Positions 1 through 8,270 of a DNA stretch of 28,328 nt are shown here, piece after piece. Source of the stretch: Desulfurococcales archaeon ex4484_217_1 (lineage in GTDB: Archaea; Thermoproteota; Thermoprotei_A; EX4484-217-1); NCBI GenBank assembly GCA_002254745.1, contig NJED01000014.1, positions 1-28,328 of the forward strand. The letters run 5' to 3'. The notes under the pieces are model-generated. The model searched no databases, was not told the DNA's origin, and worked only from the letters and a program-made list of their open reading frames with translations. Positions within the stretch are counted from its first letter, which is position 1. The number at the start of each line of letters is the position of its first letter. The translations under genes and the position numbers were made by a program.

Positions 1-87
1 AGCACCATGAAACATTGTTAAATACAGGTTCCAAACTCGATTCGCATCCAACAATTTACCATAAACTCCAAATATCCCTACATCTAC

Positions 88-276
88 CTAGTGTGAGTCA
101 AAAAACGATTTTACTGCTACCCCCTTTTCAATAATACCGTAAGCTAATCCTAACAGTAATAAACCTAAACCGTACAAGTAGGTAAGTATGCACAAGTTTA
201 TGAGATTAACAAAATCTACAAGTGAAGTAGCACTACTAAGCACTTCAGTGGTAAAAGGCGATAACAGAGGTAACAT
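88..276 (-). CDS. Possible small membrane protein (62 aa, unrecognised)
   Basis: I do not recognise this ORF. It starts with ATG and encodes 62 residues. A hydrophobic core at about residues 20-50 is rich in Leu, Ile and Gly and looks like one or two membrane segments. Upstream on the minus strand is a weak AGGT-like element about 10 nt before the ATG, and a 28-bp tandem repeat lies 24 nt upstream of the start. There is no family signature and no coupled neighbour on the same strand. It may be a real small membrane protein or a chance AT-rich ORF. Confidence 0.25.
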   Translation of the reverse strand: MLPLLSPFTTEVLSSATSLVDFVNLINLCILTYLYGLGLLLLGLAYGIIEKGVAVKSFFDSH

Positions 277-299
277 AAAAAATAACCTAATATAGTTTC

Positions 300-355
300 T
301 TCAGCTAACTCCTTTAACCTAAGTAAGTTCAGCTAACTCCTTTAACCTAAGTAAG
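300..355. repeat. Perfect tandem duplication of a 28-bp unit
   Basis: Two head-to-tail identical 28-bp copies occupy 300-327 and 328-355. The unit begins TTCAGCTAACTCC and ends CTAAGTAAG. There is no spacer and no third copy, so this is not a CRISPR array. It lies between the small minus-strand ORF and the divergent argS promoter. Confidence 0.95.
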
Positions 356-451
356 AATCCGCTCGAAACATCTTTAATAGAGATGTAGTTCAAAAACTTA
401 AACTGTCATTAGCATTTGTTTTGGAAAATTGTTCAGTTATATGGCTTGGGC

Positions 452-476
452 AAGTTTTTAAATTTTTATACTAAAT
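452..476 (+). promoter_or_regulatory. Putative argS promoter and ribosome binding site
   Basis: The stretch AGTTTTTAAATTTTTATAC is an AT-rich archaeal TATA-like element. About 10 nt after it comes a GGAGG ribosome binding site (484-488), and the TTG start at 501 follows 12 nt later. Confidence 0.4.
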
Positions 477-500
477 CTCTATAGGAGGAAATCAGCTAGG

Positions 501-2375
501 TTGAAGACTATGAAAGTTATTGTTGAAGACGTTTATGATCATATTTTGCGAGAAATAGCTAATAGTACGTGGAATATTTGGAGTAAAGCAGGTTTTGAAG
601 TAAGCATGAATGATATTTACGAATCCTTAGAAGAGCCTCCCTTAGAAAAATTTGGCGATATAGCATTACCTACCTTTAGATTTTCTAAGAAATTCAAAGT
701 GAATTACAAGGAGCTTATTTCAAAAACTCTTCGTGAACTCGACCTAAGAAGGTTAAGGGTAATAAGTAGAGTTAATGTCATCGGAGGTTATATAAACTTC
801 TTTATCAACGAAGAATGTGCTGCAAAAGAACTCTTCCAAACCATATCTAACATAGGATATGACTACGGATTAAAGACCGCAGAAAAACCCTTACGTATAG
901 TTGTTGAACATACAAGCGCAAACCCCGTTCACCCCTTACACATAGGTCACGGGAGAAACGCTATTTTAGGCGATGTGCTTTCCAGAATACTTACTAAGCG
1001 AGGCCACAGAGTTATTCGAAGATTTTACATTAACGACATGGGCAGGCAAGTGGCAATACTAGCTTACGGTTGTTTAACTCTTGGCAGCGTACAGCCTACG
1101 GGGAAACCTGATCATTTCTACGGTATAATATATTCAGCAACCAATGCGGTAATGGAAATAGATAGGTTAAAGAAGGAACTAGAGGAAGCAAGAAAGAAAG
1201 GCGATTACATAGAAGTAGAGAAAGTTAATAGTGAATTACTCGATTGGCTTAATGTACTAGCCGAGCTTAAGTCTAAGAACAATAAGCTCGTAATGACCCT
1301 TATTGGGAGGCTTAAAGGGAAAGACCATGAGAAGGAAATTCAAAACATAATGAGAACCTATGAGAAACGATTAGACGAAAACATTGTTAAAACTGTGCGA
1401 AGAATATGTGCAGACGTTATTGAAGGGTTTAGAGAAACTCTAGGTAAAATGGGTGTAGAGTTCGATTTCTGGGATTGGGAAAGTGATTTAGTATGGGAAG
1501 GTATTGTAGATGAAGTTTTAGCTAAAGCTAAGAAAAGCCCATACTTCACAATATATAAAGGTGCTTCAGCACTGGATTTCTCAGCATTACAGAAAATAAG
1601 CGAAGTTAGAGAAAAACTTAAACTACCTAAATCCTTCGAAATACCTCCTTTAATACTTAGAAGAAGTGATGGTACAACACTGTATACGACAAGAGATATA
1701 GCATACAGTATTGTGAAGTTTAAGAAAGCTGATAAAGTAATTAACGTTATAATGTCTGAACAGAAACTTGCTCAAGCACAGTTAAGATTGGCTCTTTTAG
1801 CTTTAGGTTATAGAAGGGAAGCATACAATCTGATACACTATTCATATGAAATAGTTAACCTACCTGGAGTTAAAATGTCCGGTAGGAAGGGAAGATTTGT
1901 TGATTTAGATTCTTTAATTGAAGAAGCAATTTCGAGAGCCTACTTTGAAGTTTCGAAGAGGAATCCTAACATGGCCGAAGAGTGGAAAGAGAGAATAGCT
2001 AGGATTGTGGGTTTAGGTGCGGTAAGATATGCTTTGGTTTCAGTATCTGCTTCTAAACCATTAACCTTCATTTGGGATAATGTGTTAAATTTCGAAAAGA
2101 ATAGTGGACCTTATATACAATACACGTACGCTAGAGCGATAAATATTCTTAAAAACTATGGTAAGAAAGTTAACTTCGACTTAGAGACCTTAGACTACAA
2201 TGTGCTAAGGAAACCTATTATTCGAAGACTACTAATTCTACTTATCAAATTTCCTAATACATTTACTAAAGCAGCAGATGAATTGAAACCAGAATGTTTA
2301 GTTGAGTATGCTGGAAAACTCGCAGACACGTTTAATTCATTCTACACTGCCGAACCGGTAGTTAAAGAGGAATAG
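501..2375 (+). CDS. argS: Arginyl-tRNA synthetase, C-terminus displaced by a frameshift/deletion
   Basis: Class I aminoacyl-tRNA synthetase that charges tRNA-Arg with arginine in the cytoplasm. Seen: an N-terminal ArgRS-type domain (about residues 1-105), the HIGH motif as HIGH at about 147-150, a KMSKS-type motif KMSGRKG at about 458, and the DALR anticodon-binding domain at the C-terminus. The TTG at 501 fits the GGAGG at 484-488; an ATG at 510 is the alternative. The frame stops at 2373-2375 after ...PVVKEE. The canonical ArgRS terminus GIEAPERM is present at 2369-2392 in another frame, with its own TAG at 2393-2395. About 25-30 residues of the last DALR helices therefore appear missing at about 2361-2369. 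The reconstructed stop overlaps the first base of tRNA-Arg(CCG). Confidence 0.95.
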   Translation: MKTMKVIVEDVYDHILREIANSTWNIWSKAGFEVSMNDIYESLEEPPLEKFGDIALPTFRFSKKFKVNYKELISKTLRELDLRRLRVISRVNVIGGYINFFINEECAAKELFQTISNIGYDYGLKTAEKPLRIVVEHTSANPVHPLHIGHGRNAILGDVLSRILTKRGHRVIRRFYINDMGRQVAILAYGCLTLGSVQPTGKPDHFYGIIYSATNAVMEIDRLKKELEEARKKGDYIEVEKVNSELLDWLNVLAELKSKNNKLVMTLIGRLKGKDHEKEIQNIMRTYEKRLDENIVKTVRRICADVIEGFRETLGKMGVEFDFWDWESDLVWEGIVDEVLAKAKKSPYFTIYKGASALDFSALQKISEVREKLKLPKSFEIPPLILRRSDGTTLYTTRDIAYSIVKFKKADKVINVIMSEQKLAQAQLRLALLALGYRREAYNLIHYSYEIVNLPGVKMSGRKGRFVDLDSLIEEAISRAYFEVSKRNPNMAEEWKERIARIVGLGAVRYALVSVSASKPLTFIWDNVLNFEKNSGPYIQYTYARAINILKNYGKKVNFDLETLDYNVLRKPIIRRLLILLIKFPNTFTKAADELKPECLVEYAGKLADTFNSFYTAEPVVKEE

Positions 2376-2394
2376 AAGCTCCCGAGAGAATGTA

Positions 2395-2472
2395 GGGCCC
2401 GTAGCTTAGCCTGGATAGAGCGCCAGCCTCCGGAGCTGGAGGTCCCGGGTTCAAATCCCGGCGGGCCCGCCA
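2395..2472 (+). tRNA. tRNA-Arg (anticodon CCG)
   Basis: Complete cloverleaf. Acceptor GGGCCCG (2395-2401) pairs with CGGGCCC (2462-2468). Anticodon stem CCAGC/GCTGG encloses the loop CTCCGGA, giving anticodon CCG, which reads CGG. T-arm CCGGG/CCCGG carries TTCAAAT. The discriminator is G2469 and CCA is encoded at 2470-2472. Its first base is also the last base of the reconstructed argS stop, so cotranscription with argS is likely. I see no obvious intron. Confidence 0.97.
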
Positions 2473-2588
2473 TATATTGCGTATGGTGTAATTAGTAACA
2501 AACATTGCTCATAGTATAATTGTTCAGTATTAGGGATTAATAAGAAGTTTCTGATGGAAAAAAGTTTTGTTGTTTAGTATGTTTAATT

Positions 2589-3728
2589 TTAACCTAGTAA
2601 ATCACGCCAATATTCCACAGTCTCTTTGTCCATTGCTAGTGGTACTTCTACTTCTCCTTTTCTAATCTTTTCTTCTAACTCCTTAACTGCCTCCCATATC
2701 CAGTCAGGTACAGACTCTCTCATAGTCTTAACTTTCTCTTTAATCTCATCGGGGCTCATTGGTAGTACTTTCTTTCCTGTGAGTTTTTCAGCTGTTATGC
2801 CCATTTCAATGAATTCGTCTAGGTCTGCTAGAGTGCTTACGGATATTCCTTCCATAAGTTTACCTTCAATTTCAGTACCTATACCTAGCAATAGTACTCC
2901 ATCATATTTCTGTATAACATCTCTGAATTTGCCTTCTAATACTAACCAGGTTGCATAATATACTCCTTTGTCAACTCTCTTCATCATGCTTGCTATTATG
3001 AATCCTGGGTTAATCCAGTCTTGATCAGCGTCTACACCTATCCAGAATGGTGGACCCATTTCTAGGCCTTTTTCTTCAGCTATTTCCTTAACCGCCTGGT
3101 TTATACCTAAACCTAGTGGGCCAGCTATGTTATATACTGCTACGGCTCCTTTTTCGTACATTGGCTTTGCTGCTTCATACCCTTTAGTTATATCGCTGAA
3201 TGTTCCGGTGTATGTCCATAATACTCTGTTTTTATACCAGCAACCTTTGCCTTCAGGGCAGTACATTCCATCCTTCCATTCTGGCCCGGAACCATAGTAT
3301 GAGTCTTCACCTATTATTGGTGCTTTCTTGCCGAACTTCTTCTCGTACCATTTAAGCGCCCAGTCGCAACCCCACTTATACCCTATTTCGAACTTCCAGA
3401 GTACAGGTATTTCTATACCTAAGACGGCGCCGATATGTCTAAACTCGTATCCTTTTTCATTAAAGTATGCTGCTAGCAAGCAGCCTAGCGCTCCTACAAG
3501 AGCGCTGCCCTTATGTTCTTCAAACTTTATATCTAACATGTTTGGCAGTATATGTCCAAGTTTCTCTTTAGCTATAGCTTGGGTATATGTGTCTATACCT
3601 GCAAAGTTCTTATCTGGAAATTCTTGTGCAACAGTAAATAGTGCGTCACTTAGCAGGAAACCTACACCTACGATTAATACTACATCGGGGTCTTTAGCTG
3701 CAGTTCTCAGATTAGGTAAGTAGTCTGC
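2589..3728 (-). CDS. BMP-family ABC transporter substrate-binding protein, N-terminally interrupted
   Basis: Basic-membrane-protein (BMP/Med) type substrate-binding lipoprotein, a family that usually binds nucleosides. An ORF scan from ATG starts at 3539, but the homologous frame is open to 3728: DYLPNLRTAAKDPDVV..., then VGVGFLLSDAL and the EHKGSALVGALGCL segment typical of BMP proteins. The usual first lobe (about 60 residues ending just before DYLPNL) is missing, and a stop at 3729-3731 closes the frame. A signal-peptide-like start lies in another frame at 3712-3801. The ATPase lies upstream on the same strand and the permease is divergent beyond it. As written the gene cannot give a whole secreted protein. 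It is either a deletion pseudogene or a faulty join. Confidence 0.85.
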   Translation of the reverse strand, partial: ADYLPNLRTAAKDPDVVLIVGVGFLLSDALFTVAQEFPDKNFAGIDTYTQAIAKEKLGHILPNMLDIKFEEHKGSALVGALGCLLAAYFNEKGYEFRHIGAVLGIEIPVLWKFEIGYKWGCDWALKWYEKKFGKKAPIIGEDSYYGSGPEWKDGMYCPEGKGCWYKNRVLWTYTGTFSDITKGYEAAKPMYEKGAVAVYNIAGPLGLGINQAVKEIAEEKGLEMGPPFWIGVDADQDWINPGFIIASMMKRVDKGVYYATWLVLEGKFRDVIQKYDGVLLLGIGTEIEGKLMEGISVSTLADLDEFIEMGITAEKLTGKKVLPMSPDEIKEKVKTMRESVPDWIWEAVKELEEKIRKGEVEVPLAMDKETVEYWRDLLG

Positions 3729-3801
3729 TTATCGCTATAACCACTATGATTGCTATTATTATTGCTACTTTAGAAACAGCTTTTGGAGACAATAATCTCA
3801 T
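3712..3801 (-). pseudogene. Detached signal peptide of the BMP substrate-binding protein
   Basis: ATG at 3801 opens a 29-codon frame: MRLLSPKAVSK, then an Ile/Val/Ala-rich hydrophobic run ending in AISRLLT and TAA at 3712-3714. Charged start plus hydrophobic core is a classic signal peptide or membrane anchor, and its position fits the 5' end of the substrate-binding protein gene. It is out of frame with the downstream body. Confidence 0.7.
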
Positions 3802-3885
3802 GTAAGAACCCCGTGTATTTAAGTGTGGTTGTGAGAAATAAAGTTTTACATTAAAGTAAGCGAACGAGTAGAATAAATAGTAGAT

Positions 3886-5457
3886 TTATACTTTTACACC
3901 ACCCATCATTAAACCTATCTCCTTTCTCGTGATCTCGTCAGCTTTCTTTATCCCCATAAATTTCCCTTCATACATTACAGCTATTCTGTCGCTTAACTGA
4001 ATTATTTCATCTAGGTCTGCAGAGACAAGCAGAACAGCTTTACCTTCATCTCTCATTTTAGCTAGTAACTGTCTAATGTACATTGTTGAGGCTATGTCCA
4101 AGCCTCTGGTAGGATGTACAGCTATTATTAGACTTGGGTTTTTGCTAAGTTCTCTACCAACAAGAAGTCTTTGCCTGTTCCCTCCGCTTAAGCTCTTAGT
4201 TACGGTATCTATGCTTGGGGTTATTACGTTAAAGCTTTCAATAAGTTTTAGAGCATATTCTTTAACCTTCTTCCAGTTAAGCCTAGAAAGCTTAATGTTT
4301 CTACTTATTTTAATTTCTTTTAAAAAGCCGTGTTCCCACTGCCTACTTAATATTGAGTTTTCAGTTACGGTAAACTCTAGGACTAAGCCGTACTTCTCTC
4401 TGTCACCTGGTATGTGGGAAGCTCCGAGCCTATATACGTCTATTGGACCTTTATTTGTAACTTCAACACCGCTTACCAAGATTTTTCCTTTCTCTACCTT
4501 TCTCAACCCTGTTATTGCTTCTACAAGTTCTGCTTGGCCATTACCTTCAACACCAGCTACACCGAAAATTTCACCAGCTTTCACTTCGAACGTAACCCCT
4601 TTAACAGCCATGAAGCCTAAGTCGTTCCTTACGTACAAGTTCTCAACTTTAAGCACCGTAGGTGCTGATGGGGGTGCACCCTTACCTCTCAATAGTATGT
4701 CAAGTTTCATCTCCTTGCCTACCATTAGAACTGCAAGTTTTTCCGACGTAGCTTCTCTCGTAGGTATTTCTCCTGCTACTATTCCCTTCCTTAAAACAAC
4801 TATTCTATCAGTTATCGCTAAAGCCTCTCTAATCTTGTGAGTTATGAAAACTACAGTTTTACCTTGCTCTTTAAGCCTCCTCATGACTTTAAATAATTCT
4901 TCAACTTCCAATGGTGTCAAAAACGTTGTAGGCTCATCAAGTATTAAGACATTTACACCACGGTAAAGGACTTTCAATATTTCTATTCTTTGACGAGAAC
5001 CTAGGGGCAATAGTTCAACGGGTACATCTAGCGGTACCTCTAACCCTGTTTCCTTCATGAGTTTTCTTATTTTTTCCTCTGCACTACTTGTATCTATAGG
5101 TGAAATTACCAATGAAGACTTCTTTTCTGCCGATTCTATGCCTAGAATAATGTTCTCTAATGCGGTGAATATAGGTACCAAAGTGAAGTGCTGGTGAACC
5201 ATACCTATACCTAAGGCTAAAGCATCTGATGGATTTTTGAACTTAACCTTTTTACCTTTATAGTATATTTCTCCCTTTGTCGGCCTTAATAGACCGGAAA
5301 GTATTTTCATTAACGTTGTCTTGCCAGCACCATTTTCTCCAAGAAGACCTACTATTTCACCCTCATGTACCGTGAAGTTTACTCCTCTTAGGGCAACAGT
5401 TCCGTCAGGGTAGATTTTGACTATGTTCTTCATTTCTATTATCGGTTTCTTCTCCAT
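3886..5457 (-). CDS. ABC transporter ATPase, double-NBD (BMP/nucleoside uptake type)
   Basis: Tandem ATPase that powers the permease encoded divergently at 5590. NBD1 has Walker A GENGAGKTT, a Q-loop in GMVHQHF, a degenerate signature (LPLGSRQR) and Walker B VLILDEP. NBD2 has the degenerate Walker A GVEGNGQAE, signature LSGGNRQR and an atypical Walker B region LIIAVHPTRGLD. This asymmetry is normal for RbsA/YufO-type sugar and nucleoside importers, so only NBD1 is expected to be fully catalytic. I chose ATG 5457 because AGGT at 5466-5469 sits 8 nt upstream; the frame also opens at TTG 5466. It is complete at about 523 aa. The substrate-binding gene follows 84 nt downstream on the same strand. 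Confidence 0.93.
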   Translation of the reverse strand: MEKKPIIEMKNIVKIYPDGTVALRGVNFTVHEGEIVGLLGENGAGKTTLMKILSGLLRPTKGEIYYKGKKVKFKNPSDALALGIGMVHQHFTLVPIFTALENIILGIESAEKKSSLVISPIDTSSAEEKIRKLMKETGLEVPLDVPVELLPLGSRQRIEILKVLYRGVNVLILDEPTTFLTPLEVEELFKVMRRLKEQGKTVVFITHKIREALAITDRIVVLRKGIVAGEIPTREATSEKLAVLMVGKEMKLDILLRGKGAPPSAPTVLKVENLYVRNDLGFMAVKGVTFEVKAGEIFGVAGVEGNGQAELVEAITGLRKVEKGKILVSGVEVTNKGPIDVYRLGASHIPGDREKYGLVLEFTVTENSILSRQWEHGFLKEIKISRNIKLSRLNWKKVKEYALKLIESFNVITPSIDTVTKSLSGGNRQRLLVGRELSKNPSLIIAVHPTRGLDIASTMYIRQLLAKMRDEGKAVLLVSADLDEIIQLSDRIAVMYEGKFMGIKKADEITRKEIGLMMGGVKV

Positions 5458-5526
5458 AATGTTCAACCTAAAATGTGCTTCATTATATTTAGCGTTGCAA
5501 GTTAAATTTAAACTAACCTCATATAT

Positions 5527-5540
5527 TGTACTATAGTACA
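5527..5540. promoter_or_regulatory. Perfect 14-bp palindrome (candidate operator)
   Basis: TGTACTATAGTACA is exactly self-complementary. It lies in the 132-bp divergent region between the ATPase and permease genes, flanked by AT-rich TATA-like elements facing each way (about 5506-5515 minus, 5545-5553 plus). A dimeric repressor bound here could control both halves of the transporter. Confidence 0.55.
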
Positions 5541-5589
5541 GTAAGTTTTTAAAAAATGATAGTTAAGAAGTTAGTAGGTGTTTTTATAA

Positions 5590-7464
5590 ATGGAAAAGAC
5601 ATTGAAGGTTCCATCAAAGATTTTTCAACCACTACTGCATTCAGCATTAGCTCTAGTGCTTGGCCTTATTGCGGGAGCTATTTTAATGGCCCTTTACGGC
5701 TATGACCCCTTCCTAGCATATAGTGCTCTAGTTAGGGGAGCTTTTGGAGGGTCAGCAGAGCTTGCTGAAACTCTATCATTTGCTATACCATTAATGCTTA
5801 CTGGAATAACTTTTGCTATAGGTGTGAAGGCAGGGTTGTTCAACATTGGTGCTGAAGGCCAAGCATACATAGGGGCTTTAGGGGCTGTTTTAGCTGGTGC
5901 ATTCATTAGATTACCTCCTGGACTACATGTCGCTGTAGCGACAATATTTGCTATGCTTTTAGGAGCTTTATGGAGTATAGGGCCTGCTCTATTAAAGATA
6001 TGGCGTGGTGTTCACGAAGTTATATCCACCATTATGTTTAACTGGATGGCCTTTTACCTGACAATGTATTTTGCATTATATCATTTAGCTGAGCCCGGTA
6101 GAGCAGAGAAAACCGTTTCTGTTTTAGAGACAGCAAGATATGCTGTGCTAATGCCTGGTGCTAGTTTAACGACTATAATTTTTGTCGCAATAATATTTTG
6201 TGTAATTATTCATCTATTCCTGGTTCTGACTAAGGCAGGATACGAACTTAAGCTTCTAGGTGCTAATCCTGATGCCGCAAAATATGCTGGTGTAAATGCT
6301 AAGCGCGTAATACTCACAAGCTTCATTATTGGCGGTTTATCTGCGGGACTTGCTGGAGCGTCTCAAATAATAGGAAGGCCTCCAACATGGGCACTTTATG
6401 GAACACTAGGTAATGTTATGGGACTAGGGTTTGACGGCATAGGTGTCGCATTAATAGGGAGAAATAATCCATTAGGTGTAATAATTGCTGCAATATTTAT
6501 TGGGGCTTTAAAAAATGGAGGCAGATATATGGAGTACACTGCTGGAGTTTATTCGGAGCTTGTAGGAGCTATAAATGGCTTACTTGCTATGACGCCTTTA
6601 GCCTTAGCTGCTATGGGTGAAAGTATAAACCAAAAAGCAGGGCTTTGCAACATAGGTTTAGAAGGAATATTTCTAATTACAGCGGCTGCTGGCGTATTTG
6701 GTGCTGAGTTAGCGCATGAAGCAGGATTACCCTACAGTGGTGTTGTAGGATTACTTTTCGGCCTCCTTGTAGGAGCATTAATAGGGTTAATATTCGGTGT
6801 ACTGAGCGTATATGGTAGAGCAGACCAGGTGATTGTTGGTATAGGTATAAATGTTTTCGCAGTAGGTTTTGTACCGTATTTCATGATGGCGGTATGGCAT
6901 TTTCCCGGAATACATATTCCACCAAAGGAGGTTCTTGTGCCTCCTCTTCCAGTACCTATCATACGTGTAAGTGGTATAACAGTGTTAACACTAATACTAG
7001 GTGTTCTTCTCCATTTAATGCTTCATAAAACACCTCTTGGCTTACGAATTTTAGCAGCAGGAGAGACACCCGAAGCTTTAGATGTTGCTGGCGTTAGAGT
7101 AGACTATATTAGAATATTAACGAGCATCCTAAGCGGTGCCTTAACAGGATTAGGTGGTGCTTTCATGCCTTTATGCTGGTTCGGAGGTATAGTTAAAGAG
7201 ATTTCCGCCGGTAGAGGCTTCATAGCTCTCGCATGTCTCGTTTCAGCAGGTCTTGAACCTTTGCTGGCTATGAGCTTTGCTTTCATATTCGGTTTCGCCG
7301 AAGGACTAGCTTATACTATAGCCGTAACGCCCGGTATTAAGGAGGCTGTACCGTATCATCTGGTTCTCATGATACCTTACATTACAACACTGGCTGTAGT
7401 AACTATATTCATAGGAAAGAGGAGATTTCCTAGAGCTTTAGCAACCCCATACACAAGAGAGTAA
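5590..7464 (+). CDS. Fused double permease of the BMP-type (nucleoside) ABC transporter
   Basis: Membrane channel of the importer. Residues 1 to about 325 resemble a YufP-type permease, with GVKAGLFNIGAEGQ and LGANPDAAKYAGVNAKR. From about residue 330 a YufQ-type permease begins, with NQKAGLCNIGLEG and GETPEALDVAGVRVDY. The two families are normally separate genes of about 350 and 300 aa. Here they meet in frame around SELVGAINGLLAMTPLALAA (about 6550-6610). The first permease lacks its usual last membrane segment and tail, and the second lacks most of its first helix. This could be a genuine fusion or an in-frame deletion across the boundary. ATG 5590 has AGGTG at 5576-5580. Confidence 0.92.
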   Translation: MEKTLKVPSKIFQPLLHSALALVLGLIAGAILMALYGYDPFLAYSALVRGAFGGSAELAETLSFAIPLMLTGITFAIGVKAGLFNIGAEGQAYIGALGAVLAGAFIRLPPGLHVAVATIFAMLLGALWSIGPALLKIWRGVHEVISTIMFNWMAFYLTMYFALYHLAEPGRAEKTVSVLETARYAVLMPGASLTTIIFVAIIFCVIIHLFLVLTKAGYELKLLGANPDAAKYAGVNAKRVILTSFIIGGLSAGLAGASQIIGRPPTWALYGTLGNVMGLGFDGIGVALIGRNNPLGVIIAAIFIGALKNGGRYMEYTAGVYSELVGAINGLLAMTPLALAAMGESINQKAGLCNIGLEGIFLITAAAGVFGAELAHEAGLPYSGVVGLLFGLLVGALIGLIFGVLSVYGRADQVIVGIGINVFAVGFVPYFMMAVWHFPGIHIPPKEVLVPPLPVPIIRVSGITVLTLILGVLLHLMLHKTPLGLRILAAGETPEALDVAGVRVDYIRILTSILSGALTGLGGAFMPLCWFGGIVKEISAGRGFIALACLVSAGLEPLLAMSFAFIFGFAEGLAYTIAVTPGIKEAVPYHLVLMIPYITTLAVVTIFIGKRRFPRALATPYTRE

Positions 7465-7490
7465 TAATACAAGAAGGAAAAATAGTATAC

Positions 7491-8177
<687 letters not shown>

Positions 8178-8218
8178 TTAGCCACTTCTTAGCTCGATTT
8201 AAGAAGATTAAAAATTGT

Positions 8219-8242
8219 TTATTTAAAGTAGGGTTTACCCTA
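8219..8242 (-). promoter_or_regulatory. TIM promoter with adjacent inverted repeat
   Basis: On the minus strand ACTTTAAATAA (about 8219-8229) resembles a TATA box about 45-55 nt before the tpiA ATG. Directly upstream lies the inverted repeat TAGGGT-TT-ACCCTA as read on plus (8229-8242), with 6-bp arms and a 2-nt gap. It could be a regulator site. Confidence 0.45.
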
Positions 8243-8270
8243 GTGAAGATAGTATATTGATGCTGTGTTG

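Larger units (their letters stand above)
1..500. other. Gene-poor window edge
   Basis: Apart from the doubtful 62-aa ORF (88-276) and the tandem repeat at 300-355, I see no RNA gene or recognisable coding region here. The last 50 bases hold the argS promoter. The region is AT-rich. Confidence 0.5.

Noticed and set aside
300..355. Possible CRISPR array
   Set aside because: Only two copies, directly abutting with no spacer, and no cas genes in the window.
4076..4840. 254-aa plus-strand ORF opposite the ABC ATPase
   Set aside because: It is antisense to clear ABC ATPase motifs and shows no domain; a shadow ORF.
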